NCBI RefSeq assembly: GCF_001584165.1
Contig: NZ_CP013233.1
Span: forward strand, 1,488,001 to 1,552,000
DNA: 64,000 bases
Source of the DNA: Collimonas arenae
Lineage (GTDB): Bacteria; Pseudomonadota; Gammaproteobacteria; Burkholderiales; Burkholderiaceae_D
Reading direction: 5' to 3'
Shown here: positions 38,690-50,806 of the stretch, piece after piece
How positions within the stretch are numbered: position 1 is the first letter of the stretch
Layout: each line of letters starts with the position of its first letter
The notes under the pieces: model-generated
What the model was told of the DNA's origin: nothing
Database searches by the model: none
Seen by the model: the letters and a program-made list of their open reading frames with translations, nothing else
Made by a program: the position numbers and the translations under genes

Positions 38690-39292
38690 ATGCCATTTAA
38701 TATTCCGATTTTACTGACCTGGTTGCGGGTTGCATTGATTCCGTTGGTGGTCGGCGTTTTCTATCTTCCGGATATTTTTCCTCATCTCGGGTTTTCGATA
38801 TTGCAATTGGGCTTGGCATCGACCATCGTATTCATCGTCGCTGCCGTCACTGACTGGTTCGACGGCTTCCTGGCGCGGCGCTGGAATCAGACTTCGGCGT
38901 TCGGCGCTTTCCTTGATCCGGTCGCCGACAAGCTGATGGTCGCCGGCGCCTTGCTGGTGCTGGTGCATCTGGGGCGGGTCGATCCAATCATCGCCTTTGT
39001 CATCATCGGTCGCGAGATCGCGATCAGTGCCTTGCGTGAGTGGATGGCGCAGATTGGTGCTTCGAAATCGGTGGCGGTCAGCTCTATCGGTAAAATTAAA
39101 ACTACTGCACAGATGGTGGCGATCCCAATGTTGTTGTATTATGGCGTCCTGTTCGGCATCGATACCCGTTTCTGGGGGCAGGTGCTATTGCTGATTGCTG
39201 CAGTATTGACAGTGTGGTCCATGTTTTATTATTTACGTAAAGCGTGGCCGCTGATCAAAGAGAGCACTGCAGTGAAAGAAAGCAACAGGTAG
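38690..39292 (+). CDS. pgsA: CDP-diacylglycerol-glycerol-3-phosphate 3-phosphatidyltransferase PgsA
   Basis: 200 residues, five or six membrane helices. Makes phosphatidylglycerol phosphate. The CDP-alcohol phosphotransferase motif D-x2-D-G-x2-A-R-x8-G-x3-D-x3-D is complete at about 62-84 (DWFDGFLARRWN, GAFLDPVADK). The conserved uvrC-pgsA pairing of E. coli is kept, with 129 bp between. Confidence 0.97.
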   Translation: MPFNIPILLTWLRVALIPLVVGVFYLPDIFPHLGFSILQLGLASTIVFIVAAVTDWFDGFLARRWNQTSAFGAFLDPVADKLMVAGALLVLVHLGRVDPIIAFVIIGREIAISALREWMAQIGASKSVAVSSIGKIKTTAQMVAIPMLLYYGVLFGIDTRFWGQVLLLIAAVLTVWSMFYYLRKAWPLIKESTAVKESNR

Positions 39293-39345
39293 TGAAGTAA
39301 AAGTCGGTGTTTTAAAAAATATTTGATGAATAGTTTTTAAAATTA

Positions 39346-39373
39346 TTGACAAAGTCTGTAGAACAACTATAAT
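39346..39373 (+). promoter_or_regulatory. perfect consensus sigma-70 promoter for tRNA-Gly
   Basis: TTGACA (39346-39351), 16-bp spacer, TATAAT (39368-39373), about 50 bp upstream of the first tRNA-Gly. Both hexamers are exact consensus. Confidence 0.9.
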
Positions 39374-39422
39374 GTCGTCTCTGTAGTTGATGCAGACAAA
39401 GAAGTAACAGCAGCAAAAATAT

Positions 39423-39498
39423 GCGGGAGTAGCTCAGTTGGTAGAGCGCAACCTTGCCAAGGTTGAGGTCGAGAGTTCGAGACTCTTCTCCCGCTCCA
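39423..39498 (+). tRNA. tRNA-Gly (GCC)
   Basis: 76 nt with encoded CCA. Acceptor GCGGGAG pairs with CTCCCGC, D-arm AGCTCAGTTGGTAGAGC, anticodon loop with GCC inside the CCTTG/CAAGG stem, T-arm GAGAGTTCGAGACTC. It has its own promoter and terminator, so it can be a single-gene unit. Confidence 0.98.
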
Positions 39499-39503
39499 GA
39501 TTC

Positions 39504-39537
39504 AAAAAAGGAAGCTGGATAAAGCTTCCTTTTTTTA
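39504..39537 (+). terminator. intrinsic terminator after first tRNA-Gly
   Basis: AAAAAAGGAAGCT pairs with AGCTTCC plus a run of T (39504-39516, 39523-39536), 6-base loop. It separates the first tRNA from the tRNA-Cys/tRNA-Gly pair. Confidence 0.9.
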
Positions 39538-39620
39538 TGTGAAGTCAGTAGCTGATCGTGTTGGTTGAAGTTATAGTGCAACCAGTATTGCTTTGATTTT
39601 ACGGTAGGTATAACACCCCT

Positions 39621-39694
39621 GGCGGGGTAGCAAAGTGGTTATGCAGCGGCCTGCAAAGCCGTTTACGCCGGTTCGATCCCGACCCCCGCCTCCA
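39621..39694 (+). tRNA. tRNA-Cys (GCA)
   Basis: 74 nt with encoded CCA. Acceptor GGCGGGG pairs with CCCCGCC, discriminator U as in tRNA-Cys, anticodon GCA in the loop CTGCAAA, T-arm CCGGTTCGATCCCGA. A possible promoter (TTGCTT 39588, TATAAC 39609, 15-bp spacer) lies directly upstream. Confidence 0.97.
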
Positions 39695-39704
39695 GACTCC
39701 ATAC

Positions 39705-39780
39705 GCGGGAGTAGCTCAGTTGGTAGAGCGCAACCTTGCCAAGGTTGAGGTCGAGAGTTCGAGACTCTTCTCCCGCTCCA
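39705..39780 (+). tRNA. tRNA-Gly (GCC), second identical copy
   Basis: 76 nt, identical over its whole length to the copy at 39423. It starts 10 bp after tRNA-Cys, so the two are probably one transcript cut by RNase P and RNase E. Confidence 0.98.
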
Positions 39781-39787
39781 TATTCCA

Positions 39788-39817
39788 GGTAAGGAAGATG
39801 ATTAAATCTTCCTTACC
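39788..39817 (+). terminator. hairpin after second tRNA-Gly
   Basis: Perfect 12-bp stem GGTAAGGAAGAT / ATCTTCCTTACC with a GATTAA loop. The following T-run is poor (ATTTC), so it may be a processing hairpin or a partial terminator; the stronger stop is at 40203. Confidence 0.6.
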
Positions 39818-39925
39818 ATTTCAGTAAAAAATCCTGCCTTGATTTTCTCCTGATGTGCCGTTGCAGCGTATGCTGCGCGCATGGTTTTTCTGGAGTTTCA
39901 TCATCAGCGCGACCTCCTTGCGAGG

Positions 39926-40007
39926 ACCGATACAAGAGTTGATTCACCTTTCGCCGGGGCCACTTTCCAGATAGGACTGGGTTTCGGGAGTCTTCTCCTT
40001 TATCGGT
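39926..40007. repeat. 82-bp repeat with 7-bp terminal inverted repeats, copy 1
   Basis: Bounded by ACCGATA (39926-39932) and TATCGGT (40001-40007). The similarity to copy 2 also extends about 10 bp to the left (CCTTGCGAGGA). It differs from copy 2 by three substitutions inside the unit. No open frame of recognised function. Confidence 0.85.
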
Positions 40008-40059
40008 GGAACTGCGGACATTCGCAGCATTTTCGGGCGCAGCCGTTTCCTTGCGAGGA

Positions 40060-40141
40060 ACCGATACACGAGTAGATTCACCTTTCGCCGGGGCCACTTT
40101 CCAGATAGGACTGGGTTCCGGGAGTCTTCTCCTTTATCGGT
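40060..40141. repeat. 82-bp repeat with 7-bp terminal inverted repeats, copy 2
   Basis: Bounded by ACCGATA (40060-40066) and TATCGGT (40135-40141), 134 bp downstream of copy 1 in the same orientation. The flank has one more A than copy 1 (GAGGAACC against GAGGACC). Together with the end hairpins the 39781-40202 stretch is otherwise unexplained, non-coding as far as I can see. Confidence 0.85.
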
Positions 40142-40202
40142 AAAAGATGCTTTTGTCAGCGGCATCTTTAACACGCTGCAAAATTATTTGGCACCAACAT
40201 TC

Positions 40203-40239
40203 AACGACCTGTTCGCTAATGCGAGCGGGTCGTTTTTTT
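40203..40239 (+). terminator. intrinsic terminator ending the tRNA region
   Basis: AACGACC (40203-40209) pairs with GGTCGTT (40228-40234) with an inner CGC/GCG stem, followed by seven T. It stops rightward transcription before the convergent icd gene. Confidence 0.9.
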
Positions 40240-40285
40240 ATGCGCGCGAATTTCGTGCGGCCACGTCGACGAATCCGCTTTCACA

Positions 40286-40321
40286 AATAAAAATGCCGTT
40301 CAGTCTGAACTGAACGGCATT
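40286..40321 (-). terminator. intrinsic terminator of icd
   Basis: Perfect 12-bp stem AATGCCGTTCAG / CTGAACGGCATT (40292-40303, 40310-40321), 6-base loop, followed on the minus strand by TTTTATTTG. Confidence 0.92.
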
Positions 40322-40379
40322 GGGTCATGCAGGATTGTTTTCTGCGCATGCTGCGCAGATCCATTTTTTTACATTACGA

Positions 40380-42614
<2,235 letters not shown>

Positions 42615-43017
42615 TGTAACTCTCCTAGCGGTTAATGCGTTGGTTATTGCCGCCACATGATATTGGTGTTTGCTTTCACCAAGCTTAAGGGCGTGTTAAT
42701 TCAGTTTTAAATCTCGGTTTCAAATCGCAGTTTGCAGAGTGCTAATATTTGAGGGCAATGCGTGTCTGGATGATGCCTATATTCATCCCGAAGGATGAAA
42801 TTTCATCTCAAAGTATGAAGTTTATTCGTAGTTGGGTTTTCGCGCCAAAAAATGTTAGCGAATAACATGGATTGGCGGTTTTTACGTGGTCGTTGCACCG
42901 AAGTGGGGCGTGGCGGCAGGTCGTGGCTTGGCATGGGCTGCCTTCAGGATAATTTTTTGCGGCTTTCGCGATGCTTGCTGGAAATCGTGATCATGAGTAA
43001 AAAACAATAATGAAATA
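42615..43017. other. icd-pirin intergenic region
   Basis: About 400 bp without a gene. It contains the two tandem dyads at 42782-42819 and otherwise only AT-rich sequence upstream of icd; I found no well-spaced sigma-70 pair. The icd promoter should lie here. Confidence 0.5.
42782..42819. promoter_or_regulatory. tandem TTCAT-N8-ATGAA dyads (operator-like)
   Basis: Two 18-bp palindromes with identical arms, at 42782-42799 and 42802-42819, centres 20 bp apart (about two helix turns). Located about 170 bp upstream of the icd start codon. The first can also form a TTCATCC/GGATGAA hairpin. Looks like a paired transcription factor site; the factor is unknown. Confidence 0.55.
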
Positions 43018-43047
43018 AAAAATGCCCGCATTCTTACGGGCATTTTT
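43018..43047 (-). terminator. bidirectional intrinsic terminator after pirin gene
   Basis: AAAAATGCCCG pairs with CGGGCATTTTT (43018-43028, 43037-43047), 8-base loop; T-runs on both strands. Serves the leftward pirin gene. Confidence 0.88.
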
Positions 43048-43097
43048 GGGCAGCTAGCTATGGATCATTCGGCGTCGTCATCGCTGCATGTTATTTT

Positions 43098-43970
43098 TTA
43101 TGCTTCCGGCAGCGGTATCCGCTCATCATCGCCGGGTACAGGATCGAAGCGCTCCTCACGCCAATCTGCCTTGGCGGCTTCGATCAGGGCTGGGTCGCTG
43201 GCCACGAAATTCCACCAGATGGTGCGCGGTCCATCAATCGGGGCGCCGCCCAAGAGCATGACTTGCGATGCTTCGCTGGCTGCAATCTGCACTGCGACAC
43301 CTGGCTCCAAGACGGCCAGCACACCCATTTCCAGCACGTTGCCATCGATCGTGACGCTGCCGCTGGCGACATACACGGCTTGCTGTGGATATTCGGCTGC
43401 CAGCGTGAATTGCGCGCCGGCATGCATTTCCGCGGCGACGTACAGGGTCGGCGAGTGCACCTTGACCGGAGCTTCCTGGCCGAAGGCGCGTCCGGCAATG
43501 ATCCGTAACTGATAACCATCGCCGCGGATCAATGGCAGTGTAGACGCGGCATGATGGGCAAACGATGGTTCACATTTTTCATCGGCCAGCGGCAATGCCA
43601 CCCAGGTCTGGATGCCATGCAGGCGCCAGCCGCTGGCGCGTTTGTCTGCGGGTGTGCGCTCGGCATGAGCGATACCGCGTCCGGCGGTCATCCAGTTGAC
43701 ATCGCCGGGGATGATTTCCTGGTCGTTGCCGAGACTGTCATGATGGCGGATAGCGCCTTCGAACAGGTAGGTAACGGTTGCCAGCCCGATATGCGGGTGC
43801 GGACGGACGTCGATGCCGGCGCCGCTGGGGAAGTCCACCGGACCCATGTGATCGAAAAAAAGGAAGGGGCCGACACTTTGGTGACGGCCGGCCGGCAGCA
43901 CACGGCGTACTACCAGTTCGCCGAGATCGCGGGCGCGGCCTGGAATCCGATATGCAATTGATGTGGTCAT
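43098..43970 (-). CDS. pirin family protein (quercetin dioxygenase-like bicupin)
   Basis: 290 residues from ATG 43968-43970; a TTG eight codons upstream is possible. The N-terminal cupin has SVGPFLFFDHMGPVDF, DVRPHPHIGLATVTYLFEG and the third metal ligand region GDVNWMTAGRGIAHAERT, giving the 3-His/1-Glu iron site of pirins. The C-terminal cupin (about 180-275) is degenerate, as usual. Pirins are quercetinases or transcription cofactors; role here unknown. Its own terminator follows. Confidence 0.93.
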   Translation of the reverse strand: MTTSIAYRIPGRARDLGELVVRRVLPAGRHQSVGPFLFFDHMGPVDFPSGAGIDVRPHPHIGLATVTYLFEGAIRHHDSLGNDQEIIPGDVNWMTAGRGIAHAERTPADKRASGWRLHGIQTWVALPLADEKCEPSFAHHAASTLPLIRGDGYQLRIIAGRAFGQEAPVKVHSPTLYVAAEMHAGAQFTLAAEYPQQAVYVASGSVTIDGNVLEMGVLAVLEPGVAVQIAASEASQVMLLGGAPIDGPRTIWWNFVASDPALIEAAKADWREERFDPVPGDDERIPLPEA

Positions 43971-44041
43971 GTCATGTCCTGTCTGAAAGCGCAAGCCGGG
44001 GTCGATGACGTTATCATATTTTTCACGGCTTGGCTGAGGAT

Positions 44042-44089
44042 AAAAAAAGGCCGTTGATTTTGCTGTCCTGCTGCGAAATCAACGGCCTT
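44042..44089 (-). terminator. intrinsic terminator ending the urease cluster
   Basis: Perfect 14-bp stem AAGGCCGTTGATTT / AAATCAACGGCCTT (44047-44060, 44076-44089) with a 15-base loop, followed on the minus strand by seven T. It lies downstream of hupE/ureJ and marks the end of the urea operon. Confidence 0.93.
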
Positions 44090-44144
44090 CTTGCATGCAA
44101 TGGCTATCGCAAACCGCGCCAGCCATTGTGGTGCAACTGAATTT

Positions 44145-44747
44145 TTACAACGCGCCTGACAGCAGATAACCACCGACTGCGGCGATAGCGATACCGCCGA
44201 TGCGCACCGCTTGCGCCGCCATTTTCTGGCCAGCGATCAGACCGATGCTCAAGCCCAGCAAATGCAACAGCGCGGTGGCCGCAACAAAGCCGGCGCCATA
44301 CCAGAGAGCCGACGCGCCGTGCGGCAATTCGCTGCCATGTGCATAGCCGTGGAACAGTGCAAATACCGATACCACCGTGGCGCTGGCCCAAACTGGCATG
44401 CGAATGGCAAAGGCGATCAACAGGCCGAGTACCGCTACCGACGCGGCAATTCCGGTTTCAACGCCGGGCGCCGCCACGCCGGCGAACGCCAGCAGCGCTC
44501 CGACCACCATCATCAACGGAAACGCTAGCGGTAGCACCCAGAGTGCAGGGCGCTTGTTTTGCGCAGCCCACAAACCGACTGCCAGCATCGCCAGCAAGTG
44601 ATCGATACCCGAGAACGGGTGGGCGAAGCCGTCGTTGAAACCGAAGGCATCCGGATGGCCGGGATGGGCGAAGGCGGAACTGATGCCGAGTATGGCAAGC
44701 GCCATCGCACTGGCGCGGCCGCAGGTTTTGGCGGAAGGGAGGGACAT
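44145..44747 (-). CDS. ureJ: HupE/UreJ family nickel permease
   Basis: 200 residues with a signal peptide (about 1-27) and six membrane helices. HPFSGIDHLLAMLAVGLWAAQ near residue 43 is the HupE/UreJ nickel-binding signature; a second His-containing helix reads ALFHGYAHGSELP. These proteins bring nickel into the cell. Encoded at the end of the ure cluster, it most likely supplies nickel for urease. GGAG lies upstream of the ATG. Confidence 0.93.
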   Translation of the reverse strand: MSLPSAKTCGRASAMALAILGISSAFAHPGHPDAFGFNDGFAHPFSGIDHLLAMLAVGLWAAQNKRPALWVLPLAFPLMMVVGALLAFAGVAAPGVETGIAASVAVLGLLIAFAIRMPVWASATVVSVFALFHGYAHGSELPHGASALWYGAGFVAATALLHLLGLSIGLIAGQKMAAQAVRIGGIAIAAVGGYLLSGAL

Positions 44748-44853
44748 GGCAGGGCTCCTTGATTATGATGTTGGGGTTATTCATGAAACGGAAATTGTAG
44801 GTAGAACGCAAAATGGGTCCCCGCGTTCGCGTGGACGACGCAGGGCCGATCGG

Positions 44854-45485
44854 CTATTTGGGCTGATCCAGCAGGCCTTGCTTGCGAATGAAATCGATAA
44901 CCTGTTCTACGCCATCACCGCTGCGCAGATTGGTAAAGATGAACGGGCGGTCGCCGCGCATTTTTTTTGCGTCATGCGCCATCACGTCAAGATTGGCGCC
45001 GACATATGGCGCGAGGTCGGTCTTGTTGATGATCAGCAGGTCGGAACGGGTGATGCCGGGCCGCCCTTGCGCGGGATTTTTTCGCCGCCGGCAACGTCGA
45101 TCACATAGATGGTCAGGTCCGACAGTTCCGGGCTGAAGGTGGCGGCCAGGTTGTCGCCGCCGGATTCCAGCAGGATCAGATCGAGATTGGGAAAGTCCGC
45201 GCTCATGCGCGAGATTGCTTCCAGGTTGATCGATGCGTCTTCGCGGATCGCGGTGTGCGGGCAGCCGCCGGTTTCCACACCCATCAGGCGTTCGGCCGGC
45301 AGCGCATCGGCACGCAGCAGGATCTCCATGTCTTCCTTGGTGTAGATGTCGTTGGTGATGACTGCCATGTCGTATTTGTCGCGCATGCCTTTGCATAGCA
45401 TTTCGCACAGGGCGGTCTTGCCGGAGCCTACCGGGCCGCCGATGCCGACGCGCAGCGGGTTGGATGTCGAGGAAGTGTTCATCAT
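44854..45485 (-). CDS. ureG: urease accessory GTPase UreG (one-base frame break)
   Basis: UreG hydrolyses GTP to hand nickel to apo-urease with UreD, UreF and UreE. P-loop [17 protein letters not shown], nickel-binding [16 protein letters not shown] and [17 protein letters not shown] are in the first frame up to IPRKGGP. There the frame is lost, and the next one continues [26 protein letters not shown] (G4 NKTD) to QGLLDQPK. One extra C in the plus-strand CC at 45056-45057 (GGC CCG GGC ATC on the coding strand) restores 210 residues, normal for UreG. As printed, the protein stops at residue 150 without its guanine-specificity motif. Confidence 0.94.
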
Positions 45486-45518
45486 TGGATTCGCTTAAAA
45501 ATATTGGGGATGATGGAT

Positions 45519-46211
45519 TCAGGAACGGTATAGCCGACTGTATTGTTCTTCGTGTTGCATCGACAGCAGCGACAGGCCGGGCGTCCAGTTGGACAATTCG
45601 CGGTCGGCCAGGGCTTGCGCGCGGTCGGCAGCCAGTTGCAGTTCGGGTTGCAAGGACAGCAGCAGGCGTTGGCCTGCAACCTGGCCGAGCGGAATCGATT
45701 TGACGCACACCAGCACCTGGTTTTCCGCCCAGGAAAACAGCATGCCCAGCAGTGCAGCCTGGTGCGGCACCTGCAGCGCCACTGCGGCGTAGGCGAATGC
45801 GGTAGGCAGCGGCAGTTCCGGCTGCGCCTGCAGGATCGCCAGCAGTTCAGCATCGCCAATCTGCAATTCGATTGCCAGCTTGCCCAGCGAGTATCCCATC
45901 TGGATGGTTTCGGCGCGGAACTCGGCGCTGTCGCGGGCGGCGATGAAACGTTCCGTCCACAGCTGTACCGTAGCGCCGTCGCGGCGCTCGAAGGCTTGCA
46001 GCAAACGCCACAGGATCGGCGCTTCGAATACCGCCACCACTTGCTGCAGGTGATCGCAGATCCAGCCGCGCGCCGACTCGTGATTATTGACCCAACCTTT
46101 GTCAATCGCCGTCTCCAGCCCCTGCGAATAGCTGTAGGCGCCGATCGGCAACGATGGACTCGCCAGTTGCAGCAAATGGAGCAGCGCGGGTGCGTGCATG
46201 ATGTCCGTCAA
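45519..46211 (-). CDS. ureF: urease accessory protein UreF
   Basis: 230 residues, all-helical. UreF bridges UreD and UreG in the activation complex. [21 protein letters not shown] at the start and [15 protein letters not shown] are the family signatures. It starts 4 bp after the ureE stop and ends 33 bp before ureG. Confidence 0.96.
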   Translation of the reverse strand: MTDIMHAPALLHLLQLASPSLPIGAYSYSQGLETAIDKGWVNNHESARGWICDHLQQVVAVFEAPILWRLLQAFERRDGATVQLWTERFIAARDSAEFRAETIQMGYSLGKLAIELQIGDAELLAILQAQPELPLPTAFAYAAVALQVPHQAALLGMLFSWAENQVLVCVKSIPLGQVAGQRLLLSLQPELQLAADRAQALADRELSNWTPGLSLLSMQHEEQYSRLYRS

Positions 46212-46215
46212 CTTG

Positions 46216-46731
46216 TCAGCTTGGGTTCTGGTCGCCGGGGCGGTGGATTTTCTGGCGCAACGGCACCGGCGCCAGCAAGCCGTCGTGATGGTGATGGCCG
46301 CCGCCGTAAGCGCCGGATTCCGGTTCGAACGCGGCCAGTTCTTCCGTCACAGTGGCTTGCAGGCCTTCCAGCATTTCCTTCAGCACCAGGTCCTTGCGGA
46401 TGCGCAGGAAGCCGTCGCCGACATGCGCTTGTGTGTGGCGGTTGCCGAGATGGAAGGCGCAACGCAGCAGCGCTTGCGGATTGACGCATTCGACCCGGTA
46501 AGTCACTTCGGCAGCAGCCAGGATGCGGATCACGCGTTCGACGCCGTCCTCATCGGATCCTTTCAGCAAATCGCCGTGGCGCAACACCGTACCGCGCACG
46601 GTGAAGACGCCGACTTCTTCGCCGTTCGCCAAGTTGGCGCGCAGGCGGCTTTTTTCGCGCAGGTCGTAGGGTAGGCGCAGTTCGCCGTCGATCCTGTCGG
46701 CGTGTTCTATCTTGGTATTGAGAGTTAACAT
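46216..46731 (-). CDS. ureE: urease accessory nickel chaperone UreE
   Basis: 171 residues. UreE delivers nickel to the UreDFG-urease complex. The N-terminal peptide-binding domain and the C-terminal nickel-binding domain (LLRCAFHLGNRHTQAHV, with the conserved His) are followed by a moderate His-rich tail GGGHHHHDG. The ATG is 23 bp below ureC. Confidence 0.95.
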   Translation of the reverse strand: MLTLNTKIEHADRIDGELRLPYDLREKSRLRANLANGEEVGVFTVRGTVLRHGDLLKGSDEDGVERVIRILAAAEVTYRVECVNPQALLRCAFHLGNRHTQAHVGDGFLRIRKDLVLKEMLEGLQATVTEELAAFEPESGAYGGGHHHHDGLLAPVPLRQKIHRPGDQNPS

Positions 46732-46754
46732 CGTGATTCGGTTTCTTCAGTTGT

Positions 46755-48454
<1,700 letters not shown>

Positions 48455-48458
<4 letters not shown>

Positions 48459-48799
48459 TGTTTGATCCCGTCGAGATTGTCTGAAGCGTGTGGCTGCAAT
48501 GCGCCCATTATCTTGCCGCTGAATCCATACACCATGCGGTCGCCGGCCAGTTCCACCAGCTCGACTGTGCGTTTTTGCCCCGGCTCGAAGCGGACTGCGG
48601 TGCCGGCTGCGATGTTGAGCCGCATGCCGTAGGCGTCCTGGCGTTCGAACAGCAGGGCCGGGTTGACTTCGTAAAAATGAAAGTGCGAGCCGATCTGGAT
48701 CGGCCGGTCGCCGCTGTTGGCGACGGTGACGGTGTTGCATCGGCGGCCGACGTTGAGTTCGATATCGCCGGGCTGGATCAGCATTTCTCCTGGGATCAT
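48455..48799 (-). CDS. ureB: urease subunit beta
   Basis: 114 residues. [19 protein letters not shown] and [17 protein letters not shown] are the family marks. A structural subunit of the (alpha-beta-gamma)3 trimer. It starts 20 bp after ureA and its stop overlaps ureC. Confidence 0.98.
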
Positions 48800-48819
48800 G
48801 AAGTTCTCCGGTTTTTCAA

Positions 48820-49122
48820 CTATGGGATCGGGTGATGCACGGTGACCAGCTTGCTGCCGTCCGGGAAGGTGGCTTCGACCTGAATATCTGGAATCATCTC
48901 GGCGATACCGTCCATGACGTCGGCGCGAGTCAGGATCTGGCTGCCGTAGGACATCAGTTCAGCTACGCTCTTGCCGTCGCGCGCACCCTCCATGATGGCG
49001 GCGCTGATCAGGGCGATTGCCTCGGGATAATTGAGCTTCAGGCCGCGCGCCAGCCGTCGCTCAGCGAGCAGCGCAGCGGTGAATATCAGCAGCTTGTCTT
49101 TCTCTCTCGGTGTCAGATCCAT
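48820..49122 (-). CDS. ureA: urease subunit gamma
   Basis: 100 residues, exactly the usual length. [23 protein letters not shown] and [18 protein letters not shown] are typical. Smallest structural subunit. It lies 76 bp downstream of ureD. Confidence 0.99.
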   Translation of the reverse strand: MDLTPREKDKLLIFTAALLAERRLARGLKLNYPEAIALISAAIMEGARDGKSVAELMSYGSQILTRADVMDGIAEMIPDIQVEATFPDGSKLVTVHHPIP

Positions 49123-49198
49123 ATGTTTTTTTCCAATTTTTACAATGCTCGGATAGTGAAGTGTTTTAGCATATTACGTAGCCGCGCAACATCGAATA

Positions 49199-50095
49199 TC
49201 AAGTGTTCCAGATACGCGGTATATGTGCTTCGCGCTCCAATAATTCGGGTCGAATCCGCTGCCACGCCTGCATCATCCATTGCCGGGCCAGTTCGCTGGA
49301 GTGTCCCAGATAGCGCAGCACCAGCAGCGATTTGATCTGGCTGGCGCCAACGCCGGCCTGGCCTGCCGATAGCAGGCTGGCGGCGTCGCGCAGCTGTTGC
49401 ACGAAAGCCGCCGGGAAAGCCTTGCCGGCCACGATCAGGGTGGCGCAGACCGTGCAATCCGCCAATCCCAATCGGCTGCGCATGGCGGCCGATCCACCGC
49501 CCAACGTGCCTTGCTCAAACCACAACAGCTTGCCATCGCGGCGGATGGTGGTGTGCTGGGCGATACGGCCGCTGTCGAACGATTCGCCCGAAGCGGTGCG
49601 GCCGAAGCACAGGATTTCGCCGCCGATATAACGTGCGTTGCCCTGCAGTTCAACTTGATGGTCAAGTTCGACATCGGCCTGGTCGAAGAAAATGGTTTCC
49701 TGTGGCAGCCATTCCAACGTTGCCTTATCGGCAATCTGCAGGCGCACCTGCTGCTGCGAGATCTTGCCGTTGCTTTGATACCACTTGGCGGCACCGGGCG
49801 TGGTCAGGAAAGCGTGACCGTGTTCGCCGACCTCGGCCTTGATCGTCAATTGGTCGCCGCCGACCACGCCGCCGGGCGGATGGACGATGATGGCGTGGCA
49901 GACCGATGGATGTTCTGGATAGAGCGCCTTCTGCACCCGCAGCGGGCCGTAATGGGCACGTTCGAGCAGGCGTGTAGTGCCGCGGTCGTCGGCAAAGCGC
50001 AACGACAGCCAAGCCTGGTTGGCGCTGTTCTGGACCCGTGTCGCAAATGCCGGATCGGCTGCAGGTTGCAGCAGGGATGGGGTGAGGTTGTCCAT
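49199..50095 (-). CDS. ureD: urease accessory protein UreD
   Basis: 298 residues. UreD binds apo-urease and channels nickel. HPPGGVVGGDQL, TTPGAAKWYQSNG and LEWLPQETIFFDQADVE are diagnostic. It starts 6 bp after the urtE stop, so urt and ure genes may be one transcript. Confidence 0.96.
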   Translation of the reverse strand: MDNLTPSLLQPAADPAFATRVQNSANQAWLSLRFADDRGTTRLLERAHYGPLRVQKALYPEHPSVCHAIIVHPPGGVVGGDQLTIKAEVGEHGHAFLTTPGAAKWYQSNGKISQQQVRLQIADKATLEWLPQETIFFDQADVELDHQVELQGNARYIGGEILCFGRTASGESFDSGRIAQHTTIRRDGKLLWFEQGTLGGGSAAMRSRLGLADCTVCATLIVAGKAFPAAFVQQLRDAASLLSAGQAGVGASQIKSLLVLRYLGHSSELARQWMMQAWQRIRPELLEREAHIPRIWNT

Positions 50096-50101
50096 GCGGC
50101 A

Positions 50102-50800
50102 CTATACCGCCAAGTGTCGTTTCACGCTCTCATCATCCATGCCCTCATGGCTGCCGGAGGCCACCACTTCGCCGCGCGATAGCACCACGAAATTGTCCGC
50201 CAGTTCGCGTGCGAAATCGAAGTACTGCTCGCACAGCAGGATGCCGATGTCGCCGCGCTGGCGCAGCAGGCGGATCACGCGGCCGATATCCTTGATGATC
50301 GATGGCTGGATGCCTTCAGTCGGTTCATCCAGGATGATTAGCTTGGGTTCCGCCAGCAAGGCGCGGGCGATCGCCAGTTGCTGCTGCTGGCCGCCGGATA
50401 GGTCGCCGCCGCGACGCTGCAGCATCTCTTTGAGGACCGGAAACAGTTCATAGACTTCATCCTTGATCAGCAACGCCTTTTTGCCGGATTTGGTGGCCAT
50501 TCCCATCAACAGGTTTTCTTCGACCGACAGGCGAGCGAAGATTTCCCGTCCTTGCGGCACGTAGGCAATCCCGAGCGCGGCACGCTGGTGTGGCTTCAAG
50601 TTGGTGATGTCGCGTCCTTCCAGCGTGATCTTGCCGGCGGCGCTGGGCAATACGCCCATCAGGCATTTCAGCAAGGTGGTTTTGCCGACGCCGTTGCGTC
50701 CCAGTAGCGCCAGGCATTTGCCTTTTTCGAGGGACAGCGAAACACCGCGCAGCGTGTGCGAGGAGCCGTAGTACTGATTCAGTTTGTCAACGTTCAACAT
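50102..50800 (-). CDS. urtE: urea ABC transporter ATP-binding protein UrtE
   Basis: 232 residues, LivF-like. Walker A GRNGVGKTTLLKCL near residue 34, signature LSGGQQQQLAIARAL, Walker B LIILDEPTEGIQPS. With UrtD it powers high-affinity urea import through UrtBC. The UrtE-type EGIQPSIIKDIG ending of Walker B separates it from amino-acid LivF. Six bp after urtD. Confidence 0.95.
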   Translation of the reverse strand: MLNVDKLNQYYGSSHTLRGVSLSLEKGKCLALLGRNGVGKTTLLKCLMGVLPSAAGKITLEGRDITNLKPHQRAALGIAYVPQGREIFARLSVEENLLMGMATKSGKKALLIKDEVYELFPVLKEMLQRRGGDLSGGQQQQLAIARALLAEPKLIILDEPTEGIQPSIIKDIGRVIRLLRQRGDIGILLCEQYFDFARELADNFVVLSRGEVVASGSHEGMDDESVKRHLAV

Positions 50801-50806
50801 AATTAG

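Noticed and set aside
39423..39780. Integrative element attached to the tRNA cluster
   Set aside because: No integrase, no tRNA 3'-end duplication other than the full second tRNA gene, and housekeeping genes on both sides.
39926..40141. CRISPR array
   Set aside because: Only two copies of an 82-bp unit with a 52-bp gap, no cas genes, no short-repeat/spacer periodicity.
39813..40174. Small minus-strand proteins over the 82-bp repeats
   Set aside because: The frames arise from the repeat duplicated in two phases and show no family resemblance or ribosome-binding site.
48459..48740. 94-codon N-terminal extension of ureC
   Set aside because: It lies inside ureB in another frame, is Arg-rich, and urease alpha subunits start at MSSISRQ-type sequences.
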